A stretch of DNA of 64,000 bases from JANMZO01 sp963763135 (GCA_963763135.1 CAVXNJ010000005.1:124001-188000); one strand, 5' to 3'; numbered from the stretch's first letter, positions 50,942 through 60,700 are shown. Program-made: numbers and translations. Notes: generated by a model not told the origin, from the sequence alone.

Positions 50942-52027
50942 TCAGGGCTGGATCGAAACCGCTGGGGCCGTCGTTACGGGAGGCGAGATCTTCGATTGCG
51001 GTGCAACAATCCGCACGTATTCGCCCGACGTATCAAGCGATCCGAGCGAAGGATCGACGCTGACCGTCTTCGCGGTCAGACGGCCGTAGACCGCCTTTTG
51101 AGCCGTCTGCGATCCGATCTGGCTCATGGCCGTGGCAACGGCTTCCTTCTGGGCGTCGTAGGTCGCCGTCTTGCGATCCGTGACGGTGATGATGTGGAAG
51201 CCGAACTGGGTCTGAACGGGATCGCTAACGGCTCCGACTTTCAGCGCCTTGATCGCCGTAGCGAACTCGGCCACGTAGGACTCGGGATTCGTGCAGCCCA
51301 GATCGCCACCCTTACCCTTTCCACCCGGGTCCTGGGTGAGCTCATCGGCCACCGCGGCGAACTTCTCGCCGGCGTCGATGCGCTTCTTCGCCGCTTCAGC
51401 TTCGGGAAGGGTCTGGACCAGGATGTGGCTCGAGCAGATCTGATCCGGGAACTGGTCCTTGTTCTTGGCGAAGTATTCCTCGGGTGATCCGAGGTTCGCC
51501 GTCTCGGCCTTGATGAGGGCATCGATCTGTCCGTTGAGGGCGATCTCGCGCTCCTGAATCGCCTTGGGCAGTTTGGCGAATTCCGTCGCCCCGCCGTAGG
51601 CCGCAATCAATCCGTCTTTGGCCTGCTTGGCCGCTTCCTTGTCGGCAGCCGTCGCATTCTTGCTGTCAGCGGCGACGGTGAGCTTCTGCTTGTCGAACTC
51701 CTCCTGAACGCCGCGCCACAGCAGCAGACCGTTGAGGGTGTTCGCGACGAAGGCCGGATTCCAGCCCTTTCCGTCTTCCATCTTCGCCGGACCGGCTTGG
51801 GTGACAGCGTCGGAGTTGTTCGACCAGGCCACGGCGGCGGACTTCAGTTCAGTTTCAAAATCCGACTTCGACAGCTCGTAGTCGCCGACCCGGAGGGCAT
51901 TGGGCTTTACCGCCGAACACGATGAGAGCGCAACGAGGGCCGTTCCTCCCATCGCAATTGCAGCAAGGAAACGACGGGATCTGCCTCGAACACGAGGACC
52001 CGGAAGCACGGTAGTCACGCCCTCCAC
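50942..52027 (-). CDS. SurA/PpiC-type peptidyl-prolyl isomerase lipoprotein, 361 aa
   Basis: A signal peptide (RRFLAAIAMGGTALVALSSC) ends in the lipobox LSSC, so it is a lipoprotein. Residues about 40-190 are a SurA-like helical chaperone part. Residues about 195-295 are a parvulin domain (CSSHILVQTLPEAEAAKKRIDAGEKFAAVADELTQDPGGKGKGGDLGCTNPESYVAEFATAIKALKVGAVSDPVQTQFGFHIITV). It helps fold exported proteins. Its place before mazG corresponds to the lipoprotein gene found between mazG and eno in mycobacteria, although order and family differ. The exact start is uncertain (GTG 52027 or a GTG a few codons later). Confidence 0.9.
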   Translation of the reverse strand: MEGVTTVLPGPRVRGRSRRFLAAIAMGGTALVALSSCSAVKPNALRVGDYELSKSDFETELKSAAVAWSNNSDAVTQAGPAKMEDGKGWNPAFVANTLNGLLLWRGVQEEFDKQKLTVAADSKNATAADKEAAKQAKDGLIAAYGGATEFAKLPKAIQEREIALNGQIDALIKAETANLGSPEEYFAKNKDQFPDQICSSHILVQTLPEAEAAKKRIDAGEKFAAVADELTQDPGGKGKGGDLGCTNPESYVAEFATAIKALKVGAVSDPVQTQFGFHIITVTDRKTATYDAQKEAVATAMSQIGSQTAQKAVYGRLTAKTVSVDPSLGSLDTSGEYVRIVAPQSKISPPVTTAPAVSIQP

Positions 52028-52063
52028 CTTAGCGGGAGGCCGCCCGACACACGATCAGCGGGC

Positions 52064-52831
52064 TCAGTGAGCTGACAGAGCCCGCATCTGGAGACCGGCT
52101 ACGTCGAGAACCCGGATCTCACGACCCTGAACCGAAATCAGCCGGGCGAGTTCGAGCGACTGCAGAAGCTGGTTCACCGTCTGACGCGCCCCGCCGATCA
52201 TCTGCGCCAGCTCGCCCTGGGTGAAGTTGAGCGTGACCACGTCGGTGCCGCCGCGGCGGGCCTCGTTAAGAAGATATTTGGCGAGGCGCCCTCCGAGGTC
52301 GAGGTACATGAGGTCGGCCATGCTGCCGCTGGTTGAGCGGAGCCGCTCGGACAGCAACTCGACCAGGCGGCGGGCGAGGGCGGGATCAGACGTGTACGCG
52401 GCCCGGAACGCGTCTGCGGGAATCGTCAGCACCCGGGCTTTGCGAAGTGCACCGACCGATGCCGAGCGCGGGATGTCGCCGAGCACGCCAAGTTCACCCA
52501 CGATCGTGCCCTCCGAGAGCGTCGCCAGCGTGGGCTCGGTGCCATCGAAGGAGGTGACGAACACCCGGAGCAGCCCGCTGACCAGCACGTGCACCACGCT
52601 CGGGCGATCGCCCTCGCTGAACAGCACCGCGCCCCGTTCGTAGGTGTGCATACGGGTGGCGTCAGCAAGGGGTCTGAGTGTCTCAGCCCGGAGCGCGCCG
52701 AAGAGAGGCGTCGCCATCAGGTGCTCGACCACCGATGCCGCTACGGCCAGATTCTGCGGTCGTGGATTCTGCGGTCGTGGATTTTGTGGCCGTACGTTCT
52801 CCGGCCGGATGCTCTCGGGCTGCGCCTCCAT
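52064..52831 (-). CDS. Crp/Fnr-family transcriptional regulator with RPQNP repeats, 255 aa
   Basis: After a short tail of pentapeptide-like repeats (RPENVRPQNPRPQNPRPQN), residues about 38-150 form a cyclic-nucleotide-binding domain (GALRAETLRPLADATRMHTYERGAVLFSEGDRPSVVHVLVSGLLRVF; GEGTIVGELGVLGDIPRSASVGALRKARVLTIPADAFR). The C-terminal HTH reads GELAQMIGGARQTVNQLLQSLELARLISVQGREIRVLDVAGLQMRAL. ATG 52831 is the start; the upstream in-frame part is not Crp-like. It is divergent from the PpiC-related gene (110-bp shared promoter with a CACCGG...CCGGTG inverted repeat). It probably regulates the adjacent peptide cassette, whose transporter has cyclic-nucleotide-binding domains as well. Confidence 0.9.
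   Translation of the reverse strand: MEAQPESIRPENVRPQNPRPQNPRPQNLAVAASVVEHLMATPLFGALRAETLRPLADATRMHTYERGAVLFSEGDRPSVVHVLVSGLLRVFVTSFDGTEPTLATLSEGTIVGELGVLGDIPRSASVGALRKARVLTIPADAFRAAYTSDPALARRLVELLSERLRSTSGSMADLMYLDLGGRLAKYLLNEARRGGTDVVTLNFTQGELAQMIGGARQTVNQLLQSLELARLISVQGREIRVLDVAGLQMRALSAH
52751..52810. repeat. 15-bp tandem repeat at the 5' end of the Crp-type gene
   Basis: ATTCTGCGGTCGTGG twice exactly, then ATTTTGTGGCCGTAC and GTTCTCCGGCCGGAT. On the minus strand this encodes the RPQNP/RPENV pentapeptide tail of the regulator. Confidence 0.8.
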
Positions 52832-52877
52832 GCGGCGAGATGGTAACGGCCGAGAGTGACGGCGCGGCGTCGAATCG

Positions 52878-52896
52878 CACCGGTTTTCCGCCGGTG
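52878..52896. promoter_or_regulatory. Inverted repeat in the divergent Crp/PpiC-related promoter
   Basis: CACCGG-TTTTCCG-CCGGTG (6-bp arms) lies between the divergent start codons at 52831 and 52942, a plausible operator for autoregulation. No experimental or known consensus match. Confidence 0.4.
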
Positions 52897-52941
52897 ATGC
52901 GCAGCTGTAACAACGAATGTGGACACTGACACCGGCTGCCG

Positions 52942-54057
52942 ATGGCGGCCCGTACGTCAACGGCCGCACGCGGGCCGGAAGGGATAACCGTGGATGTCCA
53001 AACCGGTCCGGCGCCGTTGGCCAGCTTCGGCGACATCGGAATCACCGGCGACCACGCACTCCTTGAACTGCTTGTGAGCGGGCGGTGGACCGAGGTACGT
53101 GCCGAGATGCGGGCGGGTTTGGCTCCAGCAAGTTCCGCCGTCGGAGAACCGACGCGCGACGAGGTGAAATCGGCCGAGGTTGCGTTCCGGCAGGCGCGTC
53201 GCCTCCTGGCCGCCGATGACCTGAAGAGTTGGTTGGCGGAGCGTTCGCTGTCGGTGGCGGACTGGCGCGGCCACCTCGCCCGAGCCCTTCAGGCCCAAAG
53301 GTATCAAGCGACCGCCAGCAACACGACCCAGGAAGTTCAGGACGGCGATGACGTCGATGACGCTGAGCTGAGTGCTTCGGCCCGCATAGCAATCGTCGTG
53401 GAAGGAACGTTCGAGTCGGCCGTGGGTCGGCTGCTCGAGGGTGCCGCAGCGGCCGACCTGGAACACGATGCCGGCACGTCGTTCGAACCCTGCCCCGACA
53501 GCGACGCCGAAGCGCTCGCCCGGAGCGCGGCCTCCGACAATGCCCTGCCGCTGCAGGTCCGAGATGTCTCCTCGCTGACGAATATGGCAGCCACGGTTCT
53601 GGACTGGACAGGTGCACGCCAACGGGCCTTCGAAGGCGCTGACCCTCGCCACGTGCGGGAGCTGTTGGCCGAGCGTCGGCTGGACTGGACGCAGCTCGAG
53701 TTCGACGAGCTCGTGCTCAGCTCGGCGACAGCAGCTCGCGAGGCGGTGATGTGCGTGCGCGCCGACGGCCTCGACCTTGCCGCGGTGGGTGCGCTCGCGG
53801 AGGTCCCCGTAAGGACCCGGTCGTGCACGGCCGAGGAAGCCGGGGAAGCCTCAGCCCCTCACCTGCTGGCCGCTGAGCCCGGCGCAGCGCTCGGCCCGAT
53901 CGAGGAGGCGGGGGCCTGGCGCGTTCTCGTGCTCCGAGAGCGCCTGGTCCCGAACGCCGACGATCCTGCCGTGTGGGCCCGTGCCCGAGCGCAGGTCGTC
54001 TCCGAACAGCTTCACCGCCGACTCGCCGGAAAGGTCCGCTTCCATGCTCCAATCTGA
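52942..54057 (+). CDS. PpiC-related peptide-maturation-like protein, 371 aa
   Basis: The protein is soluble and helical in its first two thirds (REEVKSAEVAFRQARRLLAADDLKSWLAERSLSVADWRGHLARALQAQ, SurA-like). The C-terminal part resembles a degenerate parvulin domain (TCSRSCTAEEAGEASAPHLLAAEPGAALGPIEEAGAWRVLVLRERLVPN...ARAQVVSEQLHRRLAGKV). From memory this fits the TIGRFAM family described as PpiC-related putative peptide maturation protein (TIGR04500), found next to bacteriocin-type transporters. There is no signal peptide. Its last 14 bp overlap the start of the C39 ABC transporter gene, so the two are translationally coupled. I infer that it handles the precursor peptide encoded nearby, perhaps its proline-rich core; the activity is untested. 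Confidence 0.6.
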   Translation: MAARTSTAARGPEGITVDVQTGPAPLASFGDIGITGDHALLELLVSGRWTEVRAEMRAGLAPASSAVGEPTRDEVKSAEVAFRQARRLLAADDLKSWLAERSLSVADWRGHLARALQAQRYQATASNTTQEVQDGDDVDDAELSASARIAIVVEGTFESAVGRLLEGAAAADLEHDAGTSFEPCPDSDAEALARSAASDNALPLQVRDVSSLTNMAATVLDWTGARQRAFEGADPRHVRELLAERRLDWTQLEFDELVLSSATAAREAVMCVRADGLDLAAVGALAEVPVRTRSCTAEEAGEASAPHLLAAEPGAALGPIEEAGAWRVLVLRERLVPNADDPAVWARARAQVVSEQLHRRLAGKVRFHAPI

Positions 54058-57000
54058 GACGATCACCCGCCCGCAACCCGGTGTTACCGGTGTCAGTGGG
54101 TTCGACGACGCCGACATGGCGGTTCTGGCCGCCCAGCCAATTCTGCTGGGCATCCCGCCACTCGTCGCCGAGCTGGTGGTCGAGTCGTTCGCGCCCGCCT
54201 CGTACGCGTTCGGCGACGAGATCGTTCGCGAGGGCGACGTTCCGGACGGCTACTACGTCGTCCTCGAAGGATCCGCTCGCGCCCTCCGGACCCAGCACGG
54301 CGCCGAGGTACAGCTCGGCGTGATCCATACCGGCGAGGCGTTCGGTGAGAGCGGTCTTCTCGAAGGCACGCCCCGGGTGGCCACCGTCCGGGCGTCGTCG
54401 AAGGTGCGCGCCGCGAGACTCGAGCCAGCCCTGTTCGGCGCGATCGTCCGTCGACATCCCGAGGTCGGCCTCGCCTTGGCCGAACAGGCCCGGGCCCGAC
54501 GCCTGGCACCGCTGCTGCGCCAGCACGCGTTGTTCGCCGCGGTCCCCTCCGATGCGCTGGCGGCCATACTGCCCGAGCTCGAAGAGGTTGACGTCGCGGC
54601 GGGCGACGTGCTGTTCCACAAGGGTGATGCCGCCGGTCCGCTGTATGTGATCGTCGAAGGTCGGCTGCGGGCCTGCGACGAGCACGGCGTGGTCCTGCGC
54701 TACCTGCGCTCGGGGGATCTGTTCGGCGAGCGTTCCGTGTACCGGGGCGAGCCCCGCGCTGCCACCGTCGACGCCGTCTCCACCGCCCGCCTTCTCTCCC
54801 TCGACGCTGCGGCGTTCGCCCACATCACCGGGCAATTCCCGGCGGTCCGGGCGCGCATCGACGAGCAGCTTTCCCTCTACGAGCGCGGTCCCGCGATGAA
54901 TGTGCCAATCGACTTCGCCGACGAGCTTCTGCCGGCCGGGGCCGAGATGCCCGAAAGCAACGAGGCCACGGTCGCCCGTTCGACCGATGTGCCGAAGTCA
55001 TTACGAACGATCCCACGGTTGCGGCGGAAGCATCACGTCCCGTTGGTTCGCCAGCTCGACATGATGGACTGCGGCGCTGCCTGCCTGGCCATGGTGTGCC
55101 GGGCCTTCGGACGCGCCGTTCCGATCGGTCACATCCGTGACGTGATCGGCACGTCGATCGACGGCACCAGCCTGCGCGGCATCCAGCGCGGCGGCGAAGC
55201 ACTCGGTCTCGAGATCAAGGCCGTCAAAGTTTCGAAGGACAAACTCGACGAGTTGACCCTGCCGGCCATCGTCCACTGGCAGGCCAACCACTGGATGGTG
55301 CTCGACGAGGTTCGCTCCGATCGTGTGCACGTCGAAGACCCCGGAATGGGAGGACGCTGGATCGCCCGCGATGCGTTCCTCACCGATTGGAGCGGCTTCA
55401 CCGCGCTGCCGAGCCCCACGCCGGCCCTGGCCGACGCGCCGGCCGAGCACGCATCGCTCCGGTGGCTCCTGCCATTCGTCCGTCCACATAAGGTCGCTCT
55501 CGGGATCGTCGTCGTGCTGTCCCTCGTGATGGCCGGCCTGCAGATGCTGCTACCGGTCATGACGGGTCGCATCGTGGACGAGGTGGTGCGCAACCGCGAC
55601 TACGGCCAGCTCTACTTCCTCACGGGTTCGCTGGCCGTGCTCCAGCTGCTCGCCCTCGCAGCCGGGCTCTGGCAGAGCCGGCTGCTTTCCACGTCGGCGG
55701 TGAAGATGGACGGCGCAAGCCTCGACTTCATCTCGTCCCGACTCCTGCGCCTCCCCCTGCGGTACTTCGAAAGCCGGCGCAACGGCGACATCGAGCGGCG
55801 CCTCGACGGGATGCGCGACGTTCGCGCGTTTGCCGTGGGCAACGGCATCGGCGTGCTCACCAGCGTCACGCAGCTCATCGCCGCGGTCGTGTTCATGGCA
55901 CTCACCTCGGTCCCGCTGGTTATCGTATGGGTACTTACGACACCGATTTACCTGGCACTGACACATGTGTCGACCAAGCGGATGCGGCCGGCCTTCTCGG
56001 ATGTCGAAGAGAGCTTCGGCCGGTACCGTTCGCGCCAACTCGACGCCATCTCCGGGATCGAAACGGTGAAGTCGCTCGGCGTCGAAGAGGGTCTGCGCGA
56101 GCGTATGGTGCGCGACTTCGACGACCTGTCGGTGCGCATGCTACGGGCTGACCGCACTGCGCTCACCTACGGCGGGCTCGTTTCAGCGGTGACGACGCTT
56201 CTTCTATTGCTGTTCCTGTTCCTCGGGGCGATGCAGACGATGAACGGCAACCTGACCGTCGGGCAGCTGATCGTGTTCGACTCGCTGGTGCTTCTCGCGA
56301 CCGGGCCGCTCGTGGGACTACTTTCGCTGTGGGACGACTGGCAGAACGCGTCGGTGATGATCGGGCGGCTGCAGGACATCATGGAGCACGAACCCGAGCA
56401 GGCGAGCGACGTGAAGCTGCGACCGGTGCCGACGCTCGAAGGTCGGGTCACGCTCACCAACGTCGGCTTCCGCTACCCGTCGACGCCCGACACCGCCATC
56501 CTCGAAGGCATCACCCTCGATGTCGCACCCGGCACGACCGTCGCGCTGGTCGGGCGCTCCGGATCGGGAAAATCGACGCTGCTGAAGTGCCTGGCCGGTC
56601 TATTCGTCGCGACCGAGGGAACCATCGCGTTCGACGGCATCGACCTCAACGAGCTCGACTGGCGCGACCTCCGCCGCCGCATCGGTCTCGTACCGCAGCG
56701 CCCCCATGTGTTCGACGACTCGATTGCCGCAAACATCGGCTTCGGTGAGGAAACACCAGACCCACAGCAGGTCCGCGACGCGGCGGAGATCGCCGACGCC
56801 CACGATTTCATCGACCGCTTCCCGCTCGGTTATGCGACCCGGGTCGGCGACGGCGGCCTCCGCCTCTCAGGCGGTCAAGCCCAGCGCCTCGCAATCGCCC
56901 GCTCCATCTACCACCGCCCCGCCGTCGTACTCCTCGACGAAGCCACGAGCGCCCTCGATTCCGAAGCGGAACGGGCGGTGACCGCGAATATGCGGCGGCT

Positions 57001-57172
57001 CCTCGAAGGCCGCACTGCGTTCATCGTGGCCCACCGGCTCAGCACCGTCCGCGACGCGGATCTCATCGTCGTGCTGGAGCGGGGCCGCATCGCCGAGACC
57101 GGCACGCACGACGAGCTTCTGGCCCGCGGTGGCCTGTACTTCCACCTCTACGGACAGCAGGCCGAGGCGTAG
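54044..57172 (+). CDS. Peptidase-containing ABC transporter with two cNMP-binding domains, 1042 aa
   Basis: From ATG 54044, residues about 30-145 and 155-270 are two cyclic-nucleotide-binding domains (FGDEIVREGDVPDGYYVVLEGSARAL ... FGESGLLEGTPRVATVRA; VLFHKGDAAGPLYVIVEGRLRA ... FGERSVYRGEPRAATVDA). Residues about 330-455 are a C39 peptidase (VPLVRQLDMMDCGAACLAM with Gln and Cys; HWQANHWMVLDEV with His; EDPGMG with Asp). Six membrane segments follow (about 490-780). The ATPase has GRSGSGKST, LSGGQAQRLAIARS and VVLLDEATSALD. It should cut a Gly-Gly leader and export the peptide. Domain order matches NHLM/bacteriocin-type transporters. A bidirectional terminator separates it from the convergent precursor gene. 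Confidence 0.93.
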   Translation: MLQSETITRPQPGVTGVSGFDDADMAVLAAQPILLGIPPLVAELVVESFAPASYAFGDEIVREGDVPDGYYVVLEGSARALRTQHGAEVQLGVIHTGEAFGESGLLEGTPRVATVRASSKVRAARLEPALFGAIVRRHPEVGLALAEQARARRLAPLLRQHALFAAVPSDALAAILPELEEVDVAAGDVLFHKGDAAGPLYVIVEGRLRACDEHGVVLRYLRSGDLFGERSVYRGEPRAATVDAVSTARLLSLDAAAFAHITGQFPAVRARIDEQLSLYERGPAMNVPIDFADELLPAGAEMPESNEATVARSTDVPKSLRTIPRLRRKHHVPLVRQLDMMDCGAACLAMVCRAFGRAVPIGHIRDVIGTSIDGTSLRGIQRGGEALGLEIKAVKVSKDKLDELTLPAIVHWQANHWMVLDEVRSDRVHVEDPGMGGRWIARDAFLTDWSGFTALPSPTPALADAPAEHASLRWLLPFVRPHKVALGIVVVLSLVMAGLQMLLPVMTGRIVDEVVRNRDYGQLYFLTGSLAVLQLLALAAGLWQSRLLSTSAVKMDGASLDFISSRLLRLPLRYFESRRNGDIERRLDGMRDVRAFAVGNGIGVLTSVTQLIAAVVFMALTSVPLVIVWVLTTPIYLALTHVSTKRMRPAFSDVEESFGRYRSRQLDAISGIETVKSLGVEEGLRERMVRDFDDLSVRMLRADRTALTYGGLVSAVTTLLLLLFLFLGAMQTMNGNLTVGQLIVFDSLVLLATGPLVGLLSLWDDWQNASVMIGRLQDIMEHEPEQASDVKLRPVPTLEGRVTLTNVGFRYPSTPDTAILEGITLDVAPGTTVALVGRSGSGKSTLLKCLAGLFVATEGTIAFDGIDLNELDWRDLRRRIGLVPQRPHVFDDSIAANIGFGEETPDPQQVRDAAEIADAHDFIDRFPLGYATRVGDGGLRLSGGQAQRLAIARSIYHRPAVVLLDEATSALDSEAERAVTANMRRLLEGRTAFIVAHRLSTVRDADLIVVLERGRIAETGTHDELLARGGLYFHLYGQQAEA

Positions 57173-57204
57173 GCCGACCGCAAGGTCAGGCGCAGACGCG
57201 AAAC

Positions 57205-57234
57205 GACCGGGCGGCGCTGCTGCGCCGCCCGGTC
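57205..57234. terminator. Bidirectional terminator between ABC transporter and precursor gene
   Basis: A perfect 13-bp stem, GACCGGGCGGCGC / GCGCCGCCCGGTC with loop TGCT, sits in the 74-bp gap between the two convergent genes. No U-tract, but the stem is very GC-rich and its position fits both genes. Confidence 0.75.
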
Positions 57235-57246
57235 CGATGCAGTGCC

Positions 57247-57459
57247 TCAGCCCGACTTCTTCGGGACGGAGGGGGCTGCGGCGGCGCCGCCGGCTGGCTT
57301 CGGCCGAGCGGGCGGCGGAGGCGGCGGAACGAAGGTACCCGCCGCTATGGCGGCTGCCTTCTCAGCACCAGTCATCCCGCCCTTCACGTCGGCACTCATG
57401 GTCGGGTCGAGTTCGAGGTCCTCGATGTCGTCGGTCTGGGTCGTATCGTCGGTGCTCAT
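57247..57459 (-). CDS. Double-glycine leader peptide with proline-rich core, 70 aa
   Basis: The start ATG 57459 has a near-ideal AAGGAG four bases upstream. The first 28 residues are an acidic leader (MSTDDTTQTDDIEDLELD..., then PTMSADVKGG) with hydrophobic positions ahead of a terminal Gly-Gly, as cut by C39 peptidases. The remaining 42 residues (MTGAEKAAAIAAGTFV, then six prolines, ARPKPAGGAAAAPSVPKKSG) have no Cys, few Ser/Thr and a basic end, so the core is not a lanthipeptide or thiopeptide type. It converges on the transporter gene and is divergent from the SARP regulator. It is the natural substrate of the neighbouring C39 transporter (inference). A pre-extended reading to 57711 exists but has no leader features. 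Confidence 0.75.
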   Translation of the reverse strand: MSTDDTTQTDDIEDLELDPTMSADVKGGMTGAEKAAAIAAGTFVPPPPPPARPKPAGGAAAAPSVPKKSG

Positions 57460-57790
57460 GATGCTCCTTGAGTGGGGTCGGTGGAACTGCGGGGAACGTT
57501 TCTGACTGCAGCATGACGGGTTGCGGTCGTGACCGCAGTCAGCTGGCTGACACCCGGGTATGTTCGAGTATCCGCAACGGCTGTTACAGGCGCGCATCAC
57601 CTGCTTATCTGATCGGCCGGGCAATTCTCTCGGTCGATTGCTACAGTCCGAGCGTGCAACCGGAACCGGACTGGGCTTGTGTTCGAAACGACGGAACCCA
57701 TCGACGCCCACCTAGATGACGCCCACCTAGATGACGCCCACCTAGATGACGCCCACCTAGATGACGCCCACCTAGATGACGCCAACCTCG
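57460..57790. other. Divergent promoter region between precursor and SARP genes
   Basis: About 316 bp, no gene. It contains two abutting palindromes (57522-57551), a 15-bp repeat array (57706-57795) and the two opposing promoters. Confidence 0.6.
57522..57551. promoter_or_regulatory. Two abutting palindromes upstream of the precursor peptide
   Basis: TGCGGTC-GT-GACCGCA (57522-57537) directly followed by GTCAGC-TG-GCTGAC (57538-57551), 63 bp before the precursor ATG on the minus strand. The 16-bp length with a 2-bp centre fits a dimeric regulator; the Crp-type gene of the cassette or the SARP are candidates. Confidence 0.55.
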
Positions 57791-57795
57791 ATGAA
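57706..57795. repeat. 15-bp minisatellite at the SARP start, 5 exact + 1 diverged copies
   Basis: Five exact copies of GCCCACCTAGATGAC (57706-57780) and GCCAACCTCGATGAA (57781-57795). The last, diverged copy contains the ATG at 57791. One frame encodes AHLDD pentapeptides, another a chain of ATG-ACG-CCC-ACC-TAG mini-ORFs. The regulator gene begins inside the array. Confidence 0.93.
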
Positions 57796-60700
57796 CGGTC
57801 CCGCGTTTGTCCGCGTTCTCGGCCCCGTGCAGATAGTCGGCGAAGACGGACTCACCAACGACCTAGGCAGCCGCAACCAGCGCCGCATGCTCGCGGTGCT
57901 CGCCATCAACTCCGGTCAGGTGCTGCGTCCCGACTATCTCGGTGAGCTCCTCGGGTTGGCTGGGGGCGCCCTGCGCACCGGCGTGTCCCGACTCCGCCGC
58001 AACCTCGGTCCGGGCGCGCTCCAGTCCTATTCCGGTGGGTACCGACTCGACAGTCCGGTCGACGCCGACCTGTTCACCGACCTCGTCACCCGCGTGAGAC
58101 CGGGCACCGACCGGCTCGCAGATCTCGACGAAGCGCTCGGCCACTGGCGAGGTGCGGCACTCGCCGAGTTCGTCGACGAGCCCTGGGCGGCCCCTGATGC
58201 GCTGCGCCTCGACGAACTCCGGTCCCTCGCCATTGAGGAACGGGCCGGCGAGCTGATTCGCCGGGGCCGAACGGGAGAAGCTATCGCCGCATTGCGGGCC
58301 CACGTCGCGGCCTCGCCGATCCGCGAACGGTCATACGCCCTTCTGATGCAGGCGCTGACGCTCGAAGGTCGCCAGGCCGATGCTCTGCGCGCATATCAAG
58401 ACTACCGGACCTACCTGATCGATGAGGTGGGCACCGAGCCCTCAGAGCACATTCGGTCGGTCGAACGACGGGTGGCGACGGGCTGGGACGGTCACGACGA
58501 CTGGAATGGAAGCGGTGGTCCCGCCTCGCTGCGGGAGTCGGCACCCGGCCCCGGTCGAAACGACGGCATCGTCTCCATTCCGCTCCAGGGTGTCCTCAGC
58601 CAACGATGGCGGCTGGTCGGGCGCCAGGCTGAGCTGGCCGAGCTCAACGCCGACATTGGTTCCCTGGCCGGCGGGATGTGGCGCACCGTGCTGCTCGGAG
58701 GCGAGGCCGGTATCGGAAAGACGACGGTGCTGGCTGCCTTCGCCCGTTCGTTTCACGAGTCGGCGGGAGGCACGTTCGTCTACGGCCGTTGCGCAGAGGG
58801 TGCCGCCGTTCCCCTGCAGCCGTTCCGCGACATCGTCGGCGCAATCGTGGACCACGCGCCGCTGGATCTGCTGTCGGCGCACGTCGCGACGAAAGGGGGA
58901 GAACTCCGACGCATCGCGCCCCAGCTCGCGTGGCGCGTACCCAACGCGCCGCTGCCGACGGTCACCGACGAAGCGACCGAGCGCTACGTCCTCTTCGAAG
59001 CGGTCGTCGACCTCCTCCGTCGGGTCTCCCAACGTTGCCCGTTGGTGCTCGCGCTCGACGACCTCCACTGGGCCGAGCCGACCGCGTTGCTGCTGCTGCG
59101 TCATCTGGCCCGAGCACTCAACGACGCGCCGGTGCTTGCGATCGTCGGCTACCGCGACACCGGCGTCGACGTCACCGACGATCTCCGCAGCACGCTCGTC
59201 GACCTGGAGCGCGGTGACACCCGGCGTGTCTCCCTCAGCGGGTTCGACCGCGCCGAACTGGCCGAGCTCATCGAATCCATGGCGAACGGGTCGCTCGATG
59301 CGGGCTCGGTCCTGGTCGACCACCTCCTCGACGAGACCGCCGGCCACCCGCTCTACACCGGTCAGCTCGTACGTCACCTCATCGAGTCGGGCCGGATCGA
59401 GGTCGACGACGCCGGCGTGCGCTCCGCCGGCGACGTCCGCGACGTTGTTGCTCCACCGCGGCTGCAAGACATTGTGTGGAGCCGGGCGGGGGCTCTCGGC
59501 GAGACGGCCGCCGAGGTGCTCGCCGCGGCGTCGGTGCTCGGCCTGGAATTCGATCGTGACCTGCTCGTGGAGATCGTGGACGAGTCAGAGACCGAGGTGC
59601 TCGAAGGGCTCGATGCCGCGATGGCGGCGCGCCTGCTCGACCGAGACCCGGGCCCGCGCCTCCCGTTGCGGTTCGCCCACGGACTCCTCGTCCACGCGCT
59701 CTACGAACAGCTGCTGCCGAACCGTCGGCGATCGTTGCACGAGCGCGCCGCCCGCGCCTACGAAAAGGGTGAGGACACCCATCCTCAATCAGTGGTCGTC
59801 GAGCTGGCGCGGCACTGGGAGTTGGCCGGTAACGCGCAAGCCGCGCTTCATTGGTCGACCAAGGCGGGGGACCTTGCACTGGCCAACCTCGCCGCGGCCG
59901 AGGCCGCCCGATGGTTCACCCTTGCCCTCGACCATGCTGCGGAAGTAGGGGCCGGTCCCGAAGTGGAGGCCGACCTTCTGGTGCGACTCGGCCGGGCCCA
60001 GCACCGGGCCGGTCAGCCGGCGCGAGAGACGCTTCTACGCGCCGCGGAAATCGCTCGACGCTGCGGTGCCGACGGCATCCTGATCCAGGCCGCACTCGCC
60101 ACCGACCGCGGGATACTCGGAGCCAACGTCGATCTTGCGCTGATCGACGTGATCGAAGCCGCGATCACCGCCGCCGATGCGGCCGATGACCGGGTCGACG
60201 AAGCGACCCTCGCCAGGCTCCTCGCGCTCTTCGGGCGGGAACTGACCCACACCGATCGGGCCGAGGACCGGCGAGCGGCCACGCTTCGCGCCCTGGGGAT
60301 CGTCGATCGGGCAAACGACGAGCGGCTGCTCGCTGAGCTGGCCATGCCGCTCATGCATGCGCTGTGGGGCGCCGGCTCCGGTTCGGTCCGACGCGACCTC
60401 GCCCGGCGAGCGATCGCGGCGGCCGAGGCCACGGGTGATCCGTTCCTGTCGTTCCGGGCGTACGACGCCGCATATCGGCTCGCCATCGAGGTCGCTGACG
60501 CCGCTGGGGCCCGGCTCAGCAGCGAACGGATGCGCTCCATCGCCAACGCGGTTGGCGAACCACGGTTGCGCTGGCTCGTGATGCTCACCGACACGTTCGA
60601 GGCGATGATGCGGCCCGACCTCGAGGAGGCCGAGCGGCTCGCGGGGGTCCTGCTGGAGCTCGGTACGCAACTCGGCGACACCGACGCGTTCTCCATCTAC

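Noticed and set aside
57463..57711. N-terminal extension of the precursor peptide up to 57711
   Set aside because: Arg/Cys/Pro-rich non-leader sequence; ATG 57459 has a near-perfect SD and a proper leader.
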